From NCBI GenBank assembly GCA_029060025.1, contig JAIDUV010000037.1:65587-115833 (forward strand): a DNA stretch of 50,247 nucleotides, read 5' to 3'. This stretch comes from Clostridia bacterium (GTDB taxonomy: Bacteria > Bacillota > Clostridia > Christensenellales > UBA3700). This document shows, one piece after another, positions 23,212 through 32,288 of this stretch. The position numbers and the translations under genes were made by a program. Below the pieces are notes generated by a model. The model was given only the letters and a program-made list of their open reading frames with translations, did no database searches and was not told the DNA's origin. Position 1 is the first letter of the stretch. Each line of letters begins with the position of its first letter.

Positions 23212-25794
23212 CTAATCCTTCTTTGCAATATCGACGAGTTTTGCAAGCGTAGTCAAAGCCTGCATAGGCGTCAAATTCTCCACGTCGATATCCAATATTT
23301 CGTTCTTCAACTGATTGTCTTTACTTATATCAAGCAAATTATGCTCGTCCAACGTGTCTTTTTGCATAGTCAGCGGATTGCTCTCCAAAAGTTTGGAAAT
23401 TTCTTTCGCTCTCTTAATGACAGGTTGAGGTATTCCCGCAAACCTTGCGACTTCTATACCAAAACTCTTGTTGGTTCCGCCCCTTGTAATCTTGTGCAAG
23501 AAGACTACGCCCTTTTCCATTTCGCTGGCCAAGACTTTATAATTCTTTACTCCGTCCAAAGAATTTTCCATTTCTGTCAGTTCGTGATAGTGAGTGGAAA
23601 ACAAAGTCTTACATCTGATTCTGTTGTTGACGTCTTCAAGCACTGCTCTTGCAATTGACATACCGTCAAAAGTCGAAGTTCCTCTGCCTATCTCGTCCAA
23701 TATAAGCAAACTTCTGAAAGTAGCATTTTGAAGTATGGTCGCAACTTCCACCATCTCCACCATAAACGTACTTTGACCGTAAGCCAAATCGTCGCTCGCG
23801 CCAATACGAGTGAATATTCTGTCCGTTATGGAAATACTTGCGCTTTTTGCGGGAACGTAACTTCCGATATGAGCCATAAGCGTAATCAACGCAACCTGTC
23901 TCATATAAGTGCTTTTACCGCTCATATTAGGACCGGTAATTATCATAGTACGGTTTTGACAGCAGTCAAGTTGAGTATCATTGGGCACAAATTCGTTGTT
24001 CTTCAACAATGCTTCTACGACTGGGTGTCTTCCGTTTTTGATATCTATGCCTTCGATTTTGTCATTGATTGTCGGTTTGACGTAGTTGTTTGCTATAGCA
24101 ACCATTGCCAAAGACAGCAACGCATCGCAATAGGATATACTTCTTGAGGTAGATTGAAGATGCGGAATAACTTTGATAAGTTCCAACTTCAACTCCTCAA
24201 ATATTCTGCTTTCGATATCCAAAGCCTTGTCCTTTGCTCCGACGAGTTTGTCCTCAATCTCCTTTAGTTCTTGAGTAATATATCTTTCTCCTGTCGTCAG
24301 CGTCTGCTTTCTTTGGTATCTATAAGGCACTTTATCAATATTAGTCTTGCTTACTTCAATATAATACCCAAAGACCTTGTTATAACCGACTTTCAGATTT
24401 TTAATGCCTGTGCTTTCCTTTTCTTGGCTTTCCAAGTTTGCCAGCCACTGTTTACCCATAACTTCAGCGTTACGCAAATCGTCAAGTTCTTTATCGTAAC
24501 CGTCGCGAATATATCCTCCGTCTTTGAGCAATGCGGGCGGATTATCCGTAATGGCATTTGTCAATTTGTCGGCAATATCTTCCAACAAGAATATATTTTC
24601 ATATATCTTCTTTAGCATTGGCGTCGTTGCGCTTTGAAGAATTTGCTTCACCGCAGGCAAACTCTTGAGTGACAGTCCCAGTGAAAGCAAGTCTCTTGGC
24701 GAAGGTGAACCGAAAGCAACTTTTGAAGTCAATCTTTCAATATCGCGTATTCCGCTCAACGTATCTGCAAGATTGCTTCTCATTCTAGTATTATTGATAA
24801 ATTCTTCCACGCTGTCAAGCCTAGCGTTGATAGCATTGCTATCACGAAGCGGCTGCTCTAGCCATCTTCTCAGACATCTTGCGCCCATATTAGTCTTAGT
24901 CTTGTCGAGCACCCACAAAAGCGTGGCTTTTTTGGAAGTGTCGCGAGTATTTTCGCAAATCTCCAAGTTTCTGCGACAACTATTATCCATAATCAAGTAT
25001 TTATTATTTTGCACGTATCTAATAGACGAGATATGCGCCAATGACCGCTTTTGCGTTTCATTTACATAATTTATCAACGCTCCCGATGCGCTTACGGCAA
25101 ATTTTTTGTCTTCAAATTCAAATTTTGCAAGCGTAGTCACGTTGAATTGCTTCAACAACATATTGTAAGCCGTCTTATATTCAAAAGCCCAATCATAATA
25201 CTTTTGGAATTTAGGCAATCTTCCTATTCTTATAGATGACAAATTTTTAGCGCACTCATAAGCGTATTCGTTGCAAATAATTTCCGTCGGAGAAAAAGTA
25301 GCAAGCACGTCTTCAATTGAAGAAAAGTCCCCGTAATCGGACTGCACAGTATTAAACTCTCCTGTAGATACGTCAATCCAAGCCAACGCATAACTTTTTT
25401 CGTTGGCAAATATACACGCCAAATAATTATTTTTCTTATCGTCAAGAATATTATCTTCAATAACTGTGCCAGGGGTAACAACTCTGATTACGTCACGCTC
25501 GACAAGTTTGCCTTGTTCAGGTGCGGAAAGTTGTTCGCAAATTGCGACTTTGTACCCTTTCTGCACCAACTTTGCTATATATCCGTCAGCAGCGTGATAT
25601 GGGACTCCGCACATAGGCGCCCTTTCCTCAAGCCCGCAATTTCGTCCTGTCAAAGTCAAATCAAGTTCTCTGCTTGCCGTCTTTGCGTCGTCGAAAAACA
25701 TTTCATAAAAATCTCCGAGACGGAAAAATACCAAACTGTCTTTGTTTTTTTCTTTTAACGACAAATAATATTTCATCATCTCCGAAAGCGCCAT
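23212..25794 (-). CDS. mutS: DNA mismatch recognition protein MutS, 860 aa
   Basis: ATG 25794 (MALSEMMKYYLSL) has GGAGGAG just upstream. An upstream in-frame start at 25818 would lie inside miaB. The mismatch-reading Phe-x-Glu is in the run FFRLGDFYEMFFDDA. The C-terminal ABC ATPase has GPNMSGKSTYMRQVALI (Walker A), LLILDEIGRGTSTFDG and STHYHELTE. A C-terminal segment of about 60 residues ends in a helical tail. It is in an operon with miaB, mutL and miaA, and is distinct from the MutS2 gene at 32289. Confidence 0.97.
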   Translation of the reverse strand: MALSEMMKYYLSLKEKNKDSLVFFRLGDFYEMFFDDAKTASRELDLTLTGRNCGLEERAPMCGVPYHAADGYIAKLVQKGYKVAICEQLSAPEQGKLVERDVIRVVTPGTVIEDNILDDKKNNYLACIFANEKSYALAWIDVSTGEFNTVQSDYGDFSSIEDVLATFSPTEIICNEYAYECAKNLSSIRIGRLPKFQKYYDWAFEYKTAYNMLLKQFNVTTLAKFEFEDKKFAVSASGALINYVNETQKRSLAHISSIRYVQNNKYLIMDNSCRRNLEICENTRDTSKKATLLWVLDKTKTNMGARCLRRWLEQPLRDSNAINARLDSVEEFINNTRMRSNLADTLSGIRDIERLTSKVAFGSPSPRDLLSLGLSLKSLPAVKQILQSATTPMLKKIYENIFLLEDIADKLTNAITDNPPALLKDGGYIRDGYDKELDDLRNAEVMGKQWLANLESQEKESTGIKNLKVGYNKVFGYYIEVSKTNIDKVPYRYQRKQTLTTGERYITQELKEIEDKLVGAKDKALDIESRIFEELKLELIKVIPHLQSTSRSISYCDALLSLAMVAIANNYVKPTINDKIEGIDIKNGRHPVVEALLKNNEFVPNDTQLDCCQNRTMIITGPNMSGKSTYMRQVALITLMAHIGSYVPAKSASISITDRIFTRIGASDDLAYGQSTFMVEMVEVATILQNATFRSLLILDEIGRGTSTFDGMSIARAVLEDVNNRIRCKTLFSTHYHELTEMENSLDGVKNYKVLASEMEKGVVFLHKITRGGTNKSFGIEVARFAGIPQPVIKRAKEISKLLESNPLTMQKDTLDEHNLLDISKDNQLKNEILDIDVENLTPMQALTTLAKLVDIAKKD

Positions 25795-25795
25795 A

Positions 25796-27118
25796 TTACT
25801 CCTCCGCCAGTTCGCCAAACAGCGACGCTGACTGCGACTTATTTATCTTAACGTTGACAAATTGACCTATTAAGTCATTGCTACCCTCAAAAGTGACAAG
25901 TCTTCCGCTGTCCGTTCTTCCGCAAACATAACCGACCTTTTTAGGTGCCGCGTCTTCGCAAAGCACTTCGTATACGTTGCCCTCATACTCTTTTGAGAGT
26001 TCTTTAGTTATTATATTCTGCTGCGCAATAAGTCTTTTGATTCTATCTTTTGACACTTCAGGCGGTATTTGGGGCATCAAAGCGGCTTTTGTTCCCTTTC
26101 GCACTGAATATATAAAAGTAAAAGCACTTGAATACTTAACTTTGCGGACTATATCCAAAGTATCTTCAAAATCCTCTTCTTCTTCGTACGGAAACCCTAC
26201 CATAAGGTCGGTGGTAATTCCGCAATTGGGTATCTTCGACTTTATTGCATCTATCGTATCTAAATAATATTCCCTTGTGTAATGACGGTTCATAAGTTTT
26301 AATATCTTATTTGAACCCGACTGTATTGGCAAATGTATATTATTGCAGATATTCTTACTCTCTGCAATGATGTCGATTACGTCCCTATTGAGGTCTTTAG
26401 GGTGCGAAGTCATAAATCTGACTCTGTGTTTTCCTTGAATTTTTGCAATCTCCTCAAGCAATTTGGCAAAATTACTTCCGTCATTTAAATCGTGTCCATA
26501 AGAATTTACGTTTTGCCCCAACAAAGTAATCTCTTTGTACCCTTGATCTATAAGCATCTTAAATTCGTCGAGTATGTTTTGCATTTTGCGGCTTCTCTCA
26601 CGTCCTCTGACGTAAGGAACAATGCAGTAAGTGCAAAAATTATTACAACCATACATTATATTCAACCAAGCGTTACAACCGCTTGTACGGTACTTAAGTT
26701 CTCCCTCCAATACTTCGGGACGCTCGTTTGGATCTATGAGCACACTCTTTTTGCCCGAATTTTTTAGTTTCAATACGGCGTTTTTCAACTCTGCAAGATT
26801 ATTCGTACCCAATACTATATCCACGTAAGGATATTTCTGTCTCAAATTCAATCCTGCTCCGTCTTGCTGTGTCATACATCCTACGACCGCCAAAATCAAC
26901 CCCGGCTTGGCTTTTTTTAGATGCTTGACCGCGCCGATATTACCCAAAGCGCGTTTTTCCGCGTTATCTCTAATACAACAGGTGTTGAAAACAATTACGT
27001 CCGCGTCGTTCTCGTCTTCGCACTCTACGTACCCCATAGATTGAAGCGTACCTGCTATTTTTTCCGATTCGTGGATGTTCATCTGACATCCGTATGTAAT
27101 AATCTTGTATTTTTGCAT
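25796..27118 (-). CDS. miaB: tRNA methylthiotransferase MiaB, 440 aa
   Basis: ATG 27118 (MQKYKIITYGCQMNIHESEK) starts the UPF0004 domain with its three cysteines (C12 in YGCQMN, the later TCCIRD and GCMTQ). The radical-SAM motif is CNNFCTYCIVP, and a TRAM domain closes the protein. It adds the methylthio group to i6A37 made by MiaA. A longer in-frame reading to 27265 codes for an unlikely hydrophobic run and lacks a ribosome site. No ribosome site precedes 27118 either, and the -10 box places the transcript start on the ATG. Confidence 0.95.
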   Translation of the reverse strand: MQKYKIITYGCQMNIHESEKIAGTLQSMGYVECEDENDADVIVFNTCCIRDNAEKRALGNIGAVKHLKKAKPGLILAVVGCMTQQDGAGLNLRQKYPYVDIVLGTNNLAELKNAVLKLKNSGKKSVLIDPNERPEVLEGELKYRTSGCNAWLNIMYGCNNFCTYCIVPYVRGRERSRKMQNILDEFKMLIDQGYKEITLLGQNVNSYGHDLNDGSNFAKLLEEIAKIQGKHRVRFMTSHPKDLNRDVIDIIAESKNICNNIHLPIQSGSNKILKLMNRHYTREYYLDTIDAIKSKIPNCGITTDLMVGFPYEEEEDFEDTLDIVRKVKYSSAFTFIYSVRKGTKAALMPQIPPEVSKDRIKRLIAQQNIITKELSKEYEGNVYEVLCEDAAPKKVGYVCGRTDSGRLVTFEGSNDLIGQFVNVKINKSQSASLFGELAEE

Positions 27119-27124
27119 ATAACA

Positions 27125-27166
27125 ATTATATCTAAAATTGAAAAAAAAGACAAGTGATAATATTAT
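27125..27166. promoter_or_regulatory. Back-to-back promoters of miaB and the penicillin-binding protein gene
   Basis: Leftward: TTGTCT, 17 bp, TATAAT (27125-27130 on the plus coordinate), placing the start at 27118, the A of miaB ATG. Rightward: GATAAT (27156-27161) would start transcription at 27168, the ATG of the PBP gene. An alternative, TTGAAA (27138), 17 bp, TATTAT (27161-27166), would start slightly inside it. Neither gene has a ribosome site. Confidence 0.55.
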
Positions 27167-27167
27167 A

Positions 27168-29429
27168 ATGAAAAAAAATAATAAAAGCGTATCAAAAAAG
27201 TTATTCAAATCCTTTGCAATTATATCGGCAATGTTGATGATAATCTCACTGCTTGCATTAAGCACCTTTTTCGGTATGTTGTATTTTGGCGGAGACTCAC
27301 CGGATATGTCAAAACTTAAGACCAGTCAGGCAAACTTAATAATTACAGACTGTCAAAATAATCCCATTATCGACCTAAAAAGTGAAAAATACGTCGAAAG
27401 CGCTCAAATTCCTCAACTCCTGTCAGACGCTTTCGTTGCAGTCGAAGACAAAAGATTTTATTCCCATAACGGCATAGATTACGTCCGTATAGCAGGCGCT
27501 ATGCTAAATAATATTAAAGGAAACCGAACTCAAGGCGCGTCTACTATCACCCAACAACTTGCAAAGAACATATATTATTCAAGTGAACAAACCTTCTCCA
27601 GAAAATTTAAAGAAATGCAGACGGCAATCAAACTTGAAAAAATGCTGTCTAAAGAAGAAATAATGGAGTATTACCTCAATATGCTCTATTTCGGCAGCGG
27701 CGAGTACGGAGTAAAAAATGCCGCGCTAAGATTTTTTGATAAATCGCTAGACGAACTAAACGCCTTAGAATGTGCAATGCTGGCAGGTATAGTAAAAAGT
27801 CCCACTAAATACAATCCTATCAACAATTATGCCAATTCAATTGATAGGGCTCGTGTTGTATTGAAACTGATGTATGAGCAAGATATGATATCAGATGATA
27901 TATATCATAGTTATAAAAACTCTGATATTATTATTAAAAACACGTTAATTGAGAATAATCAAGCCAAAATTTATCTTTTAAACACAAAATATGAGGCTTG
28001 CAAGATTTTAAATATCGACGAAAATCAACTGTTACTTGGCGGCTACAACATCTTAACTTTTTATGATCCATCCGCACAACAACTGCTTTCTTCTTCTATA
28101 TTCAACGAATCATACTACTCTTCTACAGACAAATCTAGAGGAATTGGAATCGTATGCGACAACGCTTCTTTAGGAATCAAAGCATTGTCGTCAAGGGAAG
28201 ATATCAATATTTTTGAGTTCAAACGTCAGGTTGGCTCTACTATCAAGCCATTGGCGTGTTATGCTCCGGCTTTAGATCAAGGAATCATAAGTCCTTACAC
28301 TAAGATTATGGACGAACCCACCTCTTTCGGAGACTATTCTCCAAGTAACTTTAAAGATAGATATTACGGATGGACAAGCATAAATGATTGCGTTGAAAAA
28401 TCTCTTAATATTCCTTCAGTTAAAGTCCTTCAGCAGTTAGGACCAAGCACGTCGCGCAGTTATCTTACAAAAATGAATATTTTTACAGACGAGCAAGACG
28501 ACAACTTGGCTTTAGCGCTTGGGGGAACTACCTATGGAATAAGTATGATAGATCTACTCGGAGGATACTCCACTCTCTCCAACGGAGGTCTATACAGCGC
28601 GCCGACATTTATCAAAACAATAAAAGATAAAGACGGAAATATTATATATGATTATAAAAATACAATTTCTACGCGAGTTTTTGATGAGCAAAGCGCATAT
28701 TTAATGACGAATATGCTTATAAACACTGCAAAAACAGGTACAGCAAAAAAGTTGTCCCACCAAAATTATCAAATTGCCTGCAAAACAGGTACAGTGTCTA
28801 TGGAAAACAAAAACTTCAATAGTGATATATATTCAGTTGGTTACACTTCGCAAGATACTTTTTTGTTTTGGCAAGGCGGCAACTTACCGGCAGAACAGAC
28901 AGGCGGTGGCGCAACAACGCTTATGTGCAAGAATTTCTTAGATAATTACTACACTGTCCCGCCCAAAGATTTTGCTTTACCTGACGGAATTATCGAAGCA
29001 AATATAGATAAATATGCATACGAACATTCAAATTTATTGATTCTTGCAAGTCAAAACGCTCCAAAAAGCAGCGTCATAAGTTGTTTATTTTCGGAAAAAT
29101 GTCTTCCCAAAGACGTCGATAGCACGTATGACAGACTTAGCGTGGACAATATTCAATTCTTGCAAAATATGTCAAATGTGTCGATTAAATTCACTTTAAA
29201 TCCTAAATTATGCTACAGAATTTACAAGCGAGACTTTATAAAGGGAGAAACTTTGATCTACGATATAAAAAATAGTATTGGTGATGCCGATTATCAAATA
29301 GACGTTGATAGATTTTTCGGCAATACCATCACCGTAGTCCCATATTATATTGACGATGATTCAAATGAGATAATAGGCACCCCAAGCAAATATAACTCTC
29401 ACTCAATTATCTCTCGAATGCATCGATAA
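27168..29429 (+). CDS. Class A penicillin-binding protein (PBP1-like), 753 aa
   Basis: After a basic N-terminus there is one membrane segment (about residues 17-40). The glycosyltransferase domain (GT51) has EDKRFYSHNGIDYVRIAGA (Glu about 93), then TQGASTITQQLAKN and RKFKEMQTAIKLE. The transpeptidase has S357-T-I-K, the SLN box in EKSLNIPSVKVLQ, and K539-T-G (CKTGTVS). It polymerises and cross-links peptidoglycan on the outer face of the membrane. The last 110 residues form an extra C-terminal domain. Neither candidate start (27168 ATG, 27138 TTG) has a ribosome site. The ATG is preferred. Confidence 0.92.
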   Translation: MKKNNKSVSKKLFKSFAIISAMLMIISLLALSTFFGMLYFGGDSPDMSKLKTSQANLIITDCQNNPIIDLKSEKYVESAQIPQLLSDAFVAVEDKRFYSHNGIDYVRIAGAMLNNIKGNRTQGASTITQQLAKNIYYSSEQTFSRKFKEMQTAIKLEKMLSKEEIMEYYLNMLYFGSGEYGVKNAALRFFDKSLDELNALECAMLAGIVKSPTKYNPINNYANSIDRARVVLKLMYEQDMISDDIYHSYKNSDIIIKNTLIENNQAKIYLLNTKYEACKILNIDENQLLLGGYNILTFYDPSAQQLLSSSIFNESYYSSTDKSRGIGIVCDNASLGIKALSSREDINIFEFKRQVGSTIKPLACYAPALDQGIISPYTKIMDEPTSFGDYSPSNFKDRYYGWTSINDCVEKSLNIPSVKVLQQLGPSTSRSYLTKMNIFTDEQDDNLALALGGTTYGISMIDLLGGYSTLSNGGLYSAPTFIKTIKDKDGNIIYDYKNTISTRVFDEQSAYLMTNMLINTAKTGTAKKLSHQNYQIACKTGTVSMENKNFNSDIYSVGYTSQDTFLFWQGGNLPAEQTGGGATTLMCKNFLDNYYTVPPKDFALPDGIIEANIDKYAYEHSNLLILASQNAPKSSVISCLFSEKCLPKDVDSTYDRLSVDNIQFLQNMSNVSIKFTLNPKLCYRIYKRDFIKGETLIYDIKNSIGDADYQIDVDRFFGNTITVVPYYIDDDSNEIIGTPSKYNSHSIISRMHR

Positions 29430-29435
29430 AAAATA

Positions 29436-29455
29436 TACGGCGCTTAGACGCCGTA
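29436..29455. terminator. Hairpin between converging PBP and thiI genes
   Basis: TACGGCG pairs with CGCCGTA around CTTAGA. Flanking sequence is AT-rich on both sides, with an AAAAAATAT run on the left that serves the leftward transcript. The rightward T-tract is weak. Confidence 0.6.
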
Positions 29456-29461
29456 CATATC

Positions 29462-30637
29462 TTAATATTCTGCTTTTATTTCCATAATTTCAACCGTTTT
29501 AATTGCAGTCTCAATCATCTTATCCAAATCTTTAATTTTAGCCTGTTCTTTTATCGCGACTTGTAAATCCGGCTTTATTACAGGATTTTTTGGCAAAAAT
29601 ACCGTACAGCAGTCTTCATACGGAAGTTGTGAGATTGCATAAGTATCAATTTTTTCTGCCGTATCCATAATTTCATATTTATCCATACCGATTAGCGGCC
29701 GGAATACAGGCAGAGTCTTTACCGCGTCATTTGTCACCGTAATGCTCTTGGTAGTCTGACTTGCCACTTGAGCAAGGCTCTCACCTGTTATCAACGCTCC
29801 GCATTTATTTTCAATAGCCAATTTTTCGGCAATCTCCACCATAATTCTGCGCATTATCGTTATCATATAATCTTCGCGACAATATTCGTGTATTGCCTGC
29901 TGTATTTCCGTAAACTTGACTACAAACAACTTGATATCTCCGCAGTATTTAGTCAATTTTTCTGCTAAATCAACCACTTTTTGTTGCGCCATCTCACTTG
30001 TATGCGGATAACTGTGATAGTGCACTCCAAATATTTGCATACCTCTTCTCGCCATTCTATATCCCGCCACTGGAGAGTCAAATCCGCCGCTTAGAAGTAA
30101 CATTCCTCTTCCCGCAGTACCCACAGGCATTCCCTGCGCGCAATCAATCTTGTCGGAGAATATATAAGAATAGCCGTTTTCTCTTATGTCAACGCATATC
30201 TCGCTTTGCGGATAGTAGAGGTCAACCGCAATTTGCGCATTCTTTGACAGCAAGTAACCGCCCAGCATTGCAGAAATTTGCATACTGTTTTTATCAAGAC
30301 TCTTATCCGCTCTCTTCGTCGTAATCCTAAAAGTACCGCTTTGGGGCGCAAATTGCGTTACCGCTTCTTTTAGATTTTCATAACTCGTCTGCACTTTGAG
30401 CGCTACAGAAAGAGAATGAAGTCCGAAGACTTTTGTCACCCTGTCTATTATATTTTGTTGCGCATCTTCGTCATAATCTTCTATGTAATATCTATTTTGC
30501 GTACGAATAAAAGTATAATCGACACCCACCAAAGATTTTTTTATATTTTCAATCAATCTGTTTTCAAATAAATTTCTATTTTTACCTTTTAAGAACAACT
30601 CGCCGTATCTCAAAAGTATCACTTTTTTGCTTTCCAT
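29462..30637 (-). CDS. thiI: tRNA 4-thiouridine synthase ThiI, 391 aa, without rhodanese domain
   Basis: ATG 30637 follows GAGGTGAG. Order: ferredoxin-like N-terminal domain (LLRYGELFLKGKNRNLFE), THUMP domain (about residues 55-165), and a PP-loop adenylation domain with LLLSGGFDSPVAGY. It makes s4U8 in tRNA, using sulfur from a cysteine desulfurase encoded immediately upstream. The length shows the short form that lacks the E. coli C-terminal rhodanese domain, as usual in Firmicutes, where the desulfurase acts directly. Confidence 0.95.
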   Translation of the reverse strand: MESKKVILLRYGELFLKGKNRNLFENRLIENIKKSLVGVDYTFIRTQNRYYIEDYDEDAQQNIIDRVTKVFGLHSLSVALKVQTSYENLKEAVTQFAPQSGTFRITTKRADKSLDKNSMQISAMLGGYLLSKNAQIAVDLYYPQSEICVDIRENGYSYIFSDKIDCAQGMPVGTAGRGMLLLSGGFDSPVAGYRMARRGMQIFGVHYHSYPHTSEMAQQKVVDLAEKLTKYCGDIKLFVVKFTEIQQAIHEYCREDYMITIMRRIMVEIAEKLAIENKCGALITGESLAQVASQTTKSITVTNDAVKTLPVFRPLIGMDKYEIMDTAEKIDTYAISQLPYEDCCTVFLPKNPVIKPDLQVAIKEQAKIKDLDKMIETAIKTVEIMEIKAEY

Positions 30638-30639
30638 AC

Positions 30640-31821
30640 TCACCTCAATTTCAGTCTCGTCAATATACAATCGTTTTTTGACGCAGACTTCTGATATTTT
30701 ATCAACTCTTCCAAACTTTCGCCAAGCGCTTTAATAAAAGCGTCGACGTCAGATTTAGTATTACCCTCATTAAAACTCACTCTCAACATTCCTTGCGCGT
30801 AATCGTCAACTATGCCTAACGCCTGCGGGATTCGTCTCGTAGACTTCTGCGAATTGCAGGCAGAGCCGGTTCCAACAATAACCCCTTTATCCTCAAGACA
30901 ATGCACCATTACTTCGCCTCTTGCGCTATTCAATGCAAAAGAAAACACGTATGGCGAAGAATTTTCGCAGTCTGTGTTGATTTTGATATTGTCAAAGGTA
31001 TTTTCCAACTGACTTTTGAGATAACTCCTCAACTCGCTTATATTCGCGTAATTTTCCTTGATATTCTCAAAATTCTTTTCGACTACGTCGCAAAACGCCA
31101 TTATTGCAGGCACGTTTTCTGTGGCAGAACGCACTCCGTTTTCCTGTCCGCCGCCATATACAAACGTCTTCAGATACAGTCCGCTTCTACAGTACAGCGC
31201 GCCAATGCCTTTTGGAGCGTGCACTTTGTGACCGCTTATAGAATATAAGTCCACCCCCAGCGCCTTTACGTCAACGACTATCTTTCCGTATGCCTGCACC
31301 CCATCCGAGTGGAAGATGGCTCTAGGAGATTTCGACTTTATCAACTTTGATATTTTCGCTAAATCATTTAGCGCCCCGGTCTCGTTGCAAACGTGCATAA
31401 TAGACACCAATACGACTTTTTCGTCCAACAGAGCCTCTAATTTAGCCATATCTGTCCGTCCGTATCTATCGCAAGGCACAAACTCCACATCATAGCCTCT
31501 GACTTTCAACTCCAGCGCGCAATTATACACCGCGCTATGCTCGCTTGACCCGACTAAGACTTTTCCACTCTTTGCTCTCAACGAACAAAGCAGCGCTATA
31601 TTATCCGCCTCGCTTCCCGACGCGGTAAAAATAATCTCTTCACTTTTTGCTCCCAACGATTTTGCAATAACGCCTCGCGCGCGCTTGATAGCCTTGCTAT
31701 TCTCCATTGCCTTGCGATAAAGCGCCGAAGGATTGAAAAATTCTTGGCTATTATATTTCTTTAGCGCATCCCAACACACGTCATCCAATCTCGTCGTAGC
31801 GGCATTGTCAAGATAAATCAC
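30640..31821 (-). CDS. Cysteine desulfurase (NifS/IscS-like), 393 aa
   Basis: It starts at GTG 31821 with GAGGTG upstream. PLP enzyme signatures: YLDNAATT, SEHSAVYN, HSDGVQAYGK and the Schiff-base lysine K199 in SGHKVHAPKG. The persulfide cysteine is C322 in GTGSACNS. It is followed 2 bp later by thiI, as in the NifZ-ThiI pair of B. subtilis, so sulfur donation for s4U is the probable job. A general Fe-S role cannot be excluded. Its start overlaps the upstream gene by 14 bp. Confidence 0.92.
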   Translation of the reverse strand: MIYLDNAATTRLDDVCWDALKKYNSQEFFNPSALYRKAMENSKAIKRARGVIAKSLGAKSEEIIFTASGSEADNIALLCSLRAKSGKVLVGSSEHSAVYNCALELKVRGYDVEFVPCDRYGRTDMAKLEALLDEKVVLVSIMHVCNETGALNDLAKISKLIKSKSPRAIFHSDGVQAYGKIVVDVKALGVDLYSISGHKVHAPKGIGALYCRSGLYLKTFVYGGGQENGVRSATENVPAIMAFCDVVEKNFENIKENYANISELRSYLKSQLENTFDNIKINTDCENSSPYVFSFALNSARGEVMVHCLEDKGVIVGTGSACNSQKSTRRIPQALGIVDDYAQGMLRVSFNEGNTKSDVDAFIKALGESLEELIKYQKSASKNDCILTRLKLR

Positions 31822-32284
31822 GGTTCACCTCAATTAACGAAAACAAATAATTGTCTAAACAAATTAAATACTTTCTTTCAAATAATTCTATCACATATAA
31901 GCAGTTTTCGCAACTTTTCGGACACAACCTGACGTATTTTGTGTCTTCATTTGCTTTTGCGCAATATTCTTCTACTTTTAGTTGAGACGCTTGACCATCA
32001 AACAAAACAATTTCTTTTATAGGATACTTTTTGATTATAGATACTCTACCTGCATTATAATGAATAATTATTTCATAGGTCAAAAACAGACTTAATATTC
32101 TTACAATCATAGCAACGGCAAATATAATGGCGTATATGAGCAAGTCAATATAATTTTTTGTAGAAAAACAAGCAATTACACCTGCCAAGACTATTAAATC
32201 CAAGAGAATACAAATGCCTAAACATATCACTTTAATGGGCTTTTTCTCGTCATTATTATATCTTTGAATATAATTTTCTTGCAT
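31808..32284 (-). CDS. Membrane protein of unknown function, 158 aa
   Basis: Two adjacent membrane segments (about residues 17-40 and 45-70: VICLGICILLDLIVLAGVIA and LLIYAIIFAVAMIVRILSLF) are followed by a cytosolic beta-rich domain of about 85 residues with three cysteines close together (RLCPKSCENCLYV). The layout is like small bacterial PH-domain membrane proteins, but I cannot assign it. It lies between mutS2 and the cysteine desulfurase in one leftward operon, overlapping the latter by 14 bp. Confidence 0.7.
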   Translation of the reverse strand: MQENYIQRYNNDEKKPIKVICLGICILLDLIVLAGVIACFSTKNYIDLLIYAIIFAVAMIVRILSLFLTYEIIIHYNAGRVSIIKKYPIKEIVLFDGQASQLKVEEYCAKANEDTKYVRLCPKSCENCLYVIELFERKYLICLDNYLFSLIEVNRDLS

Positions 32285-32288
32285 TATA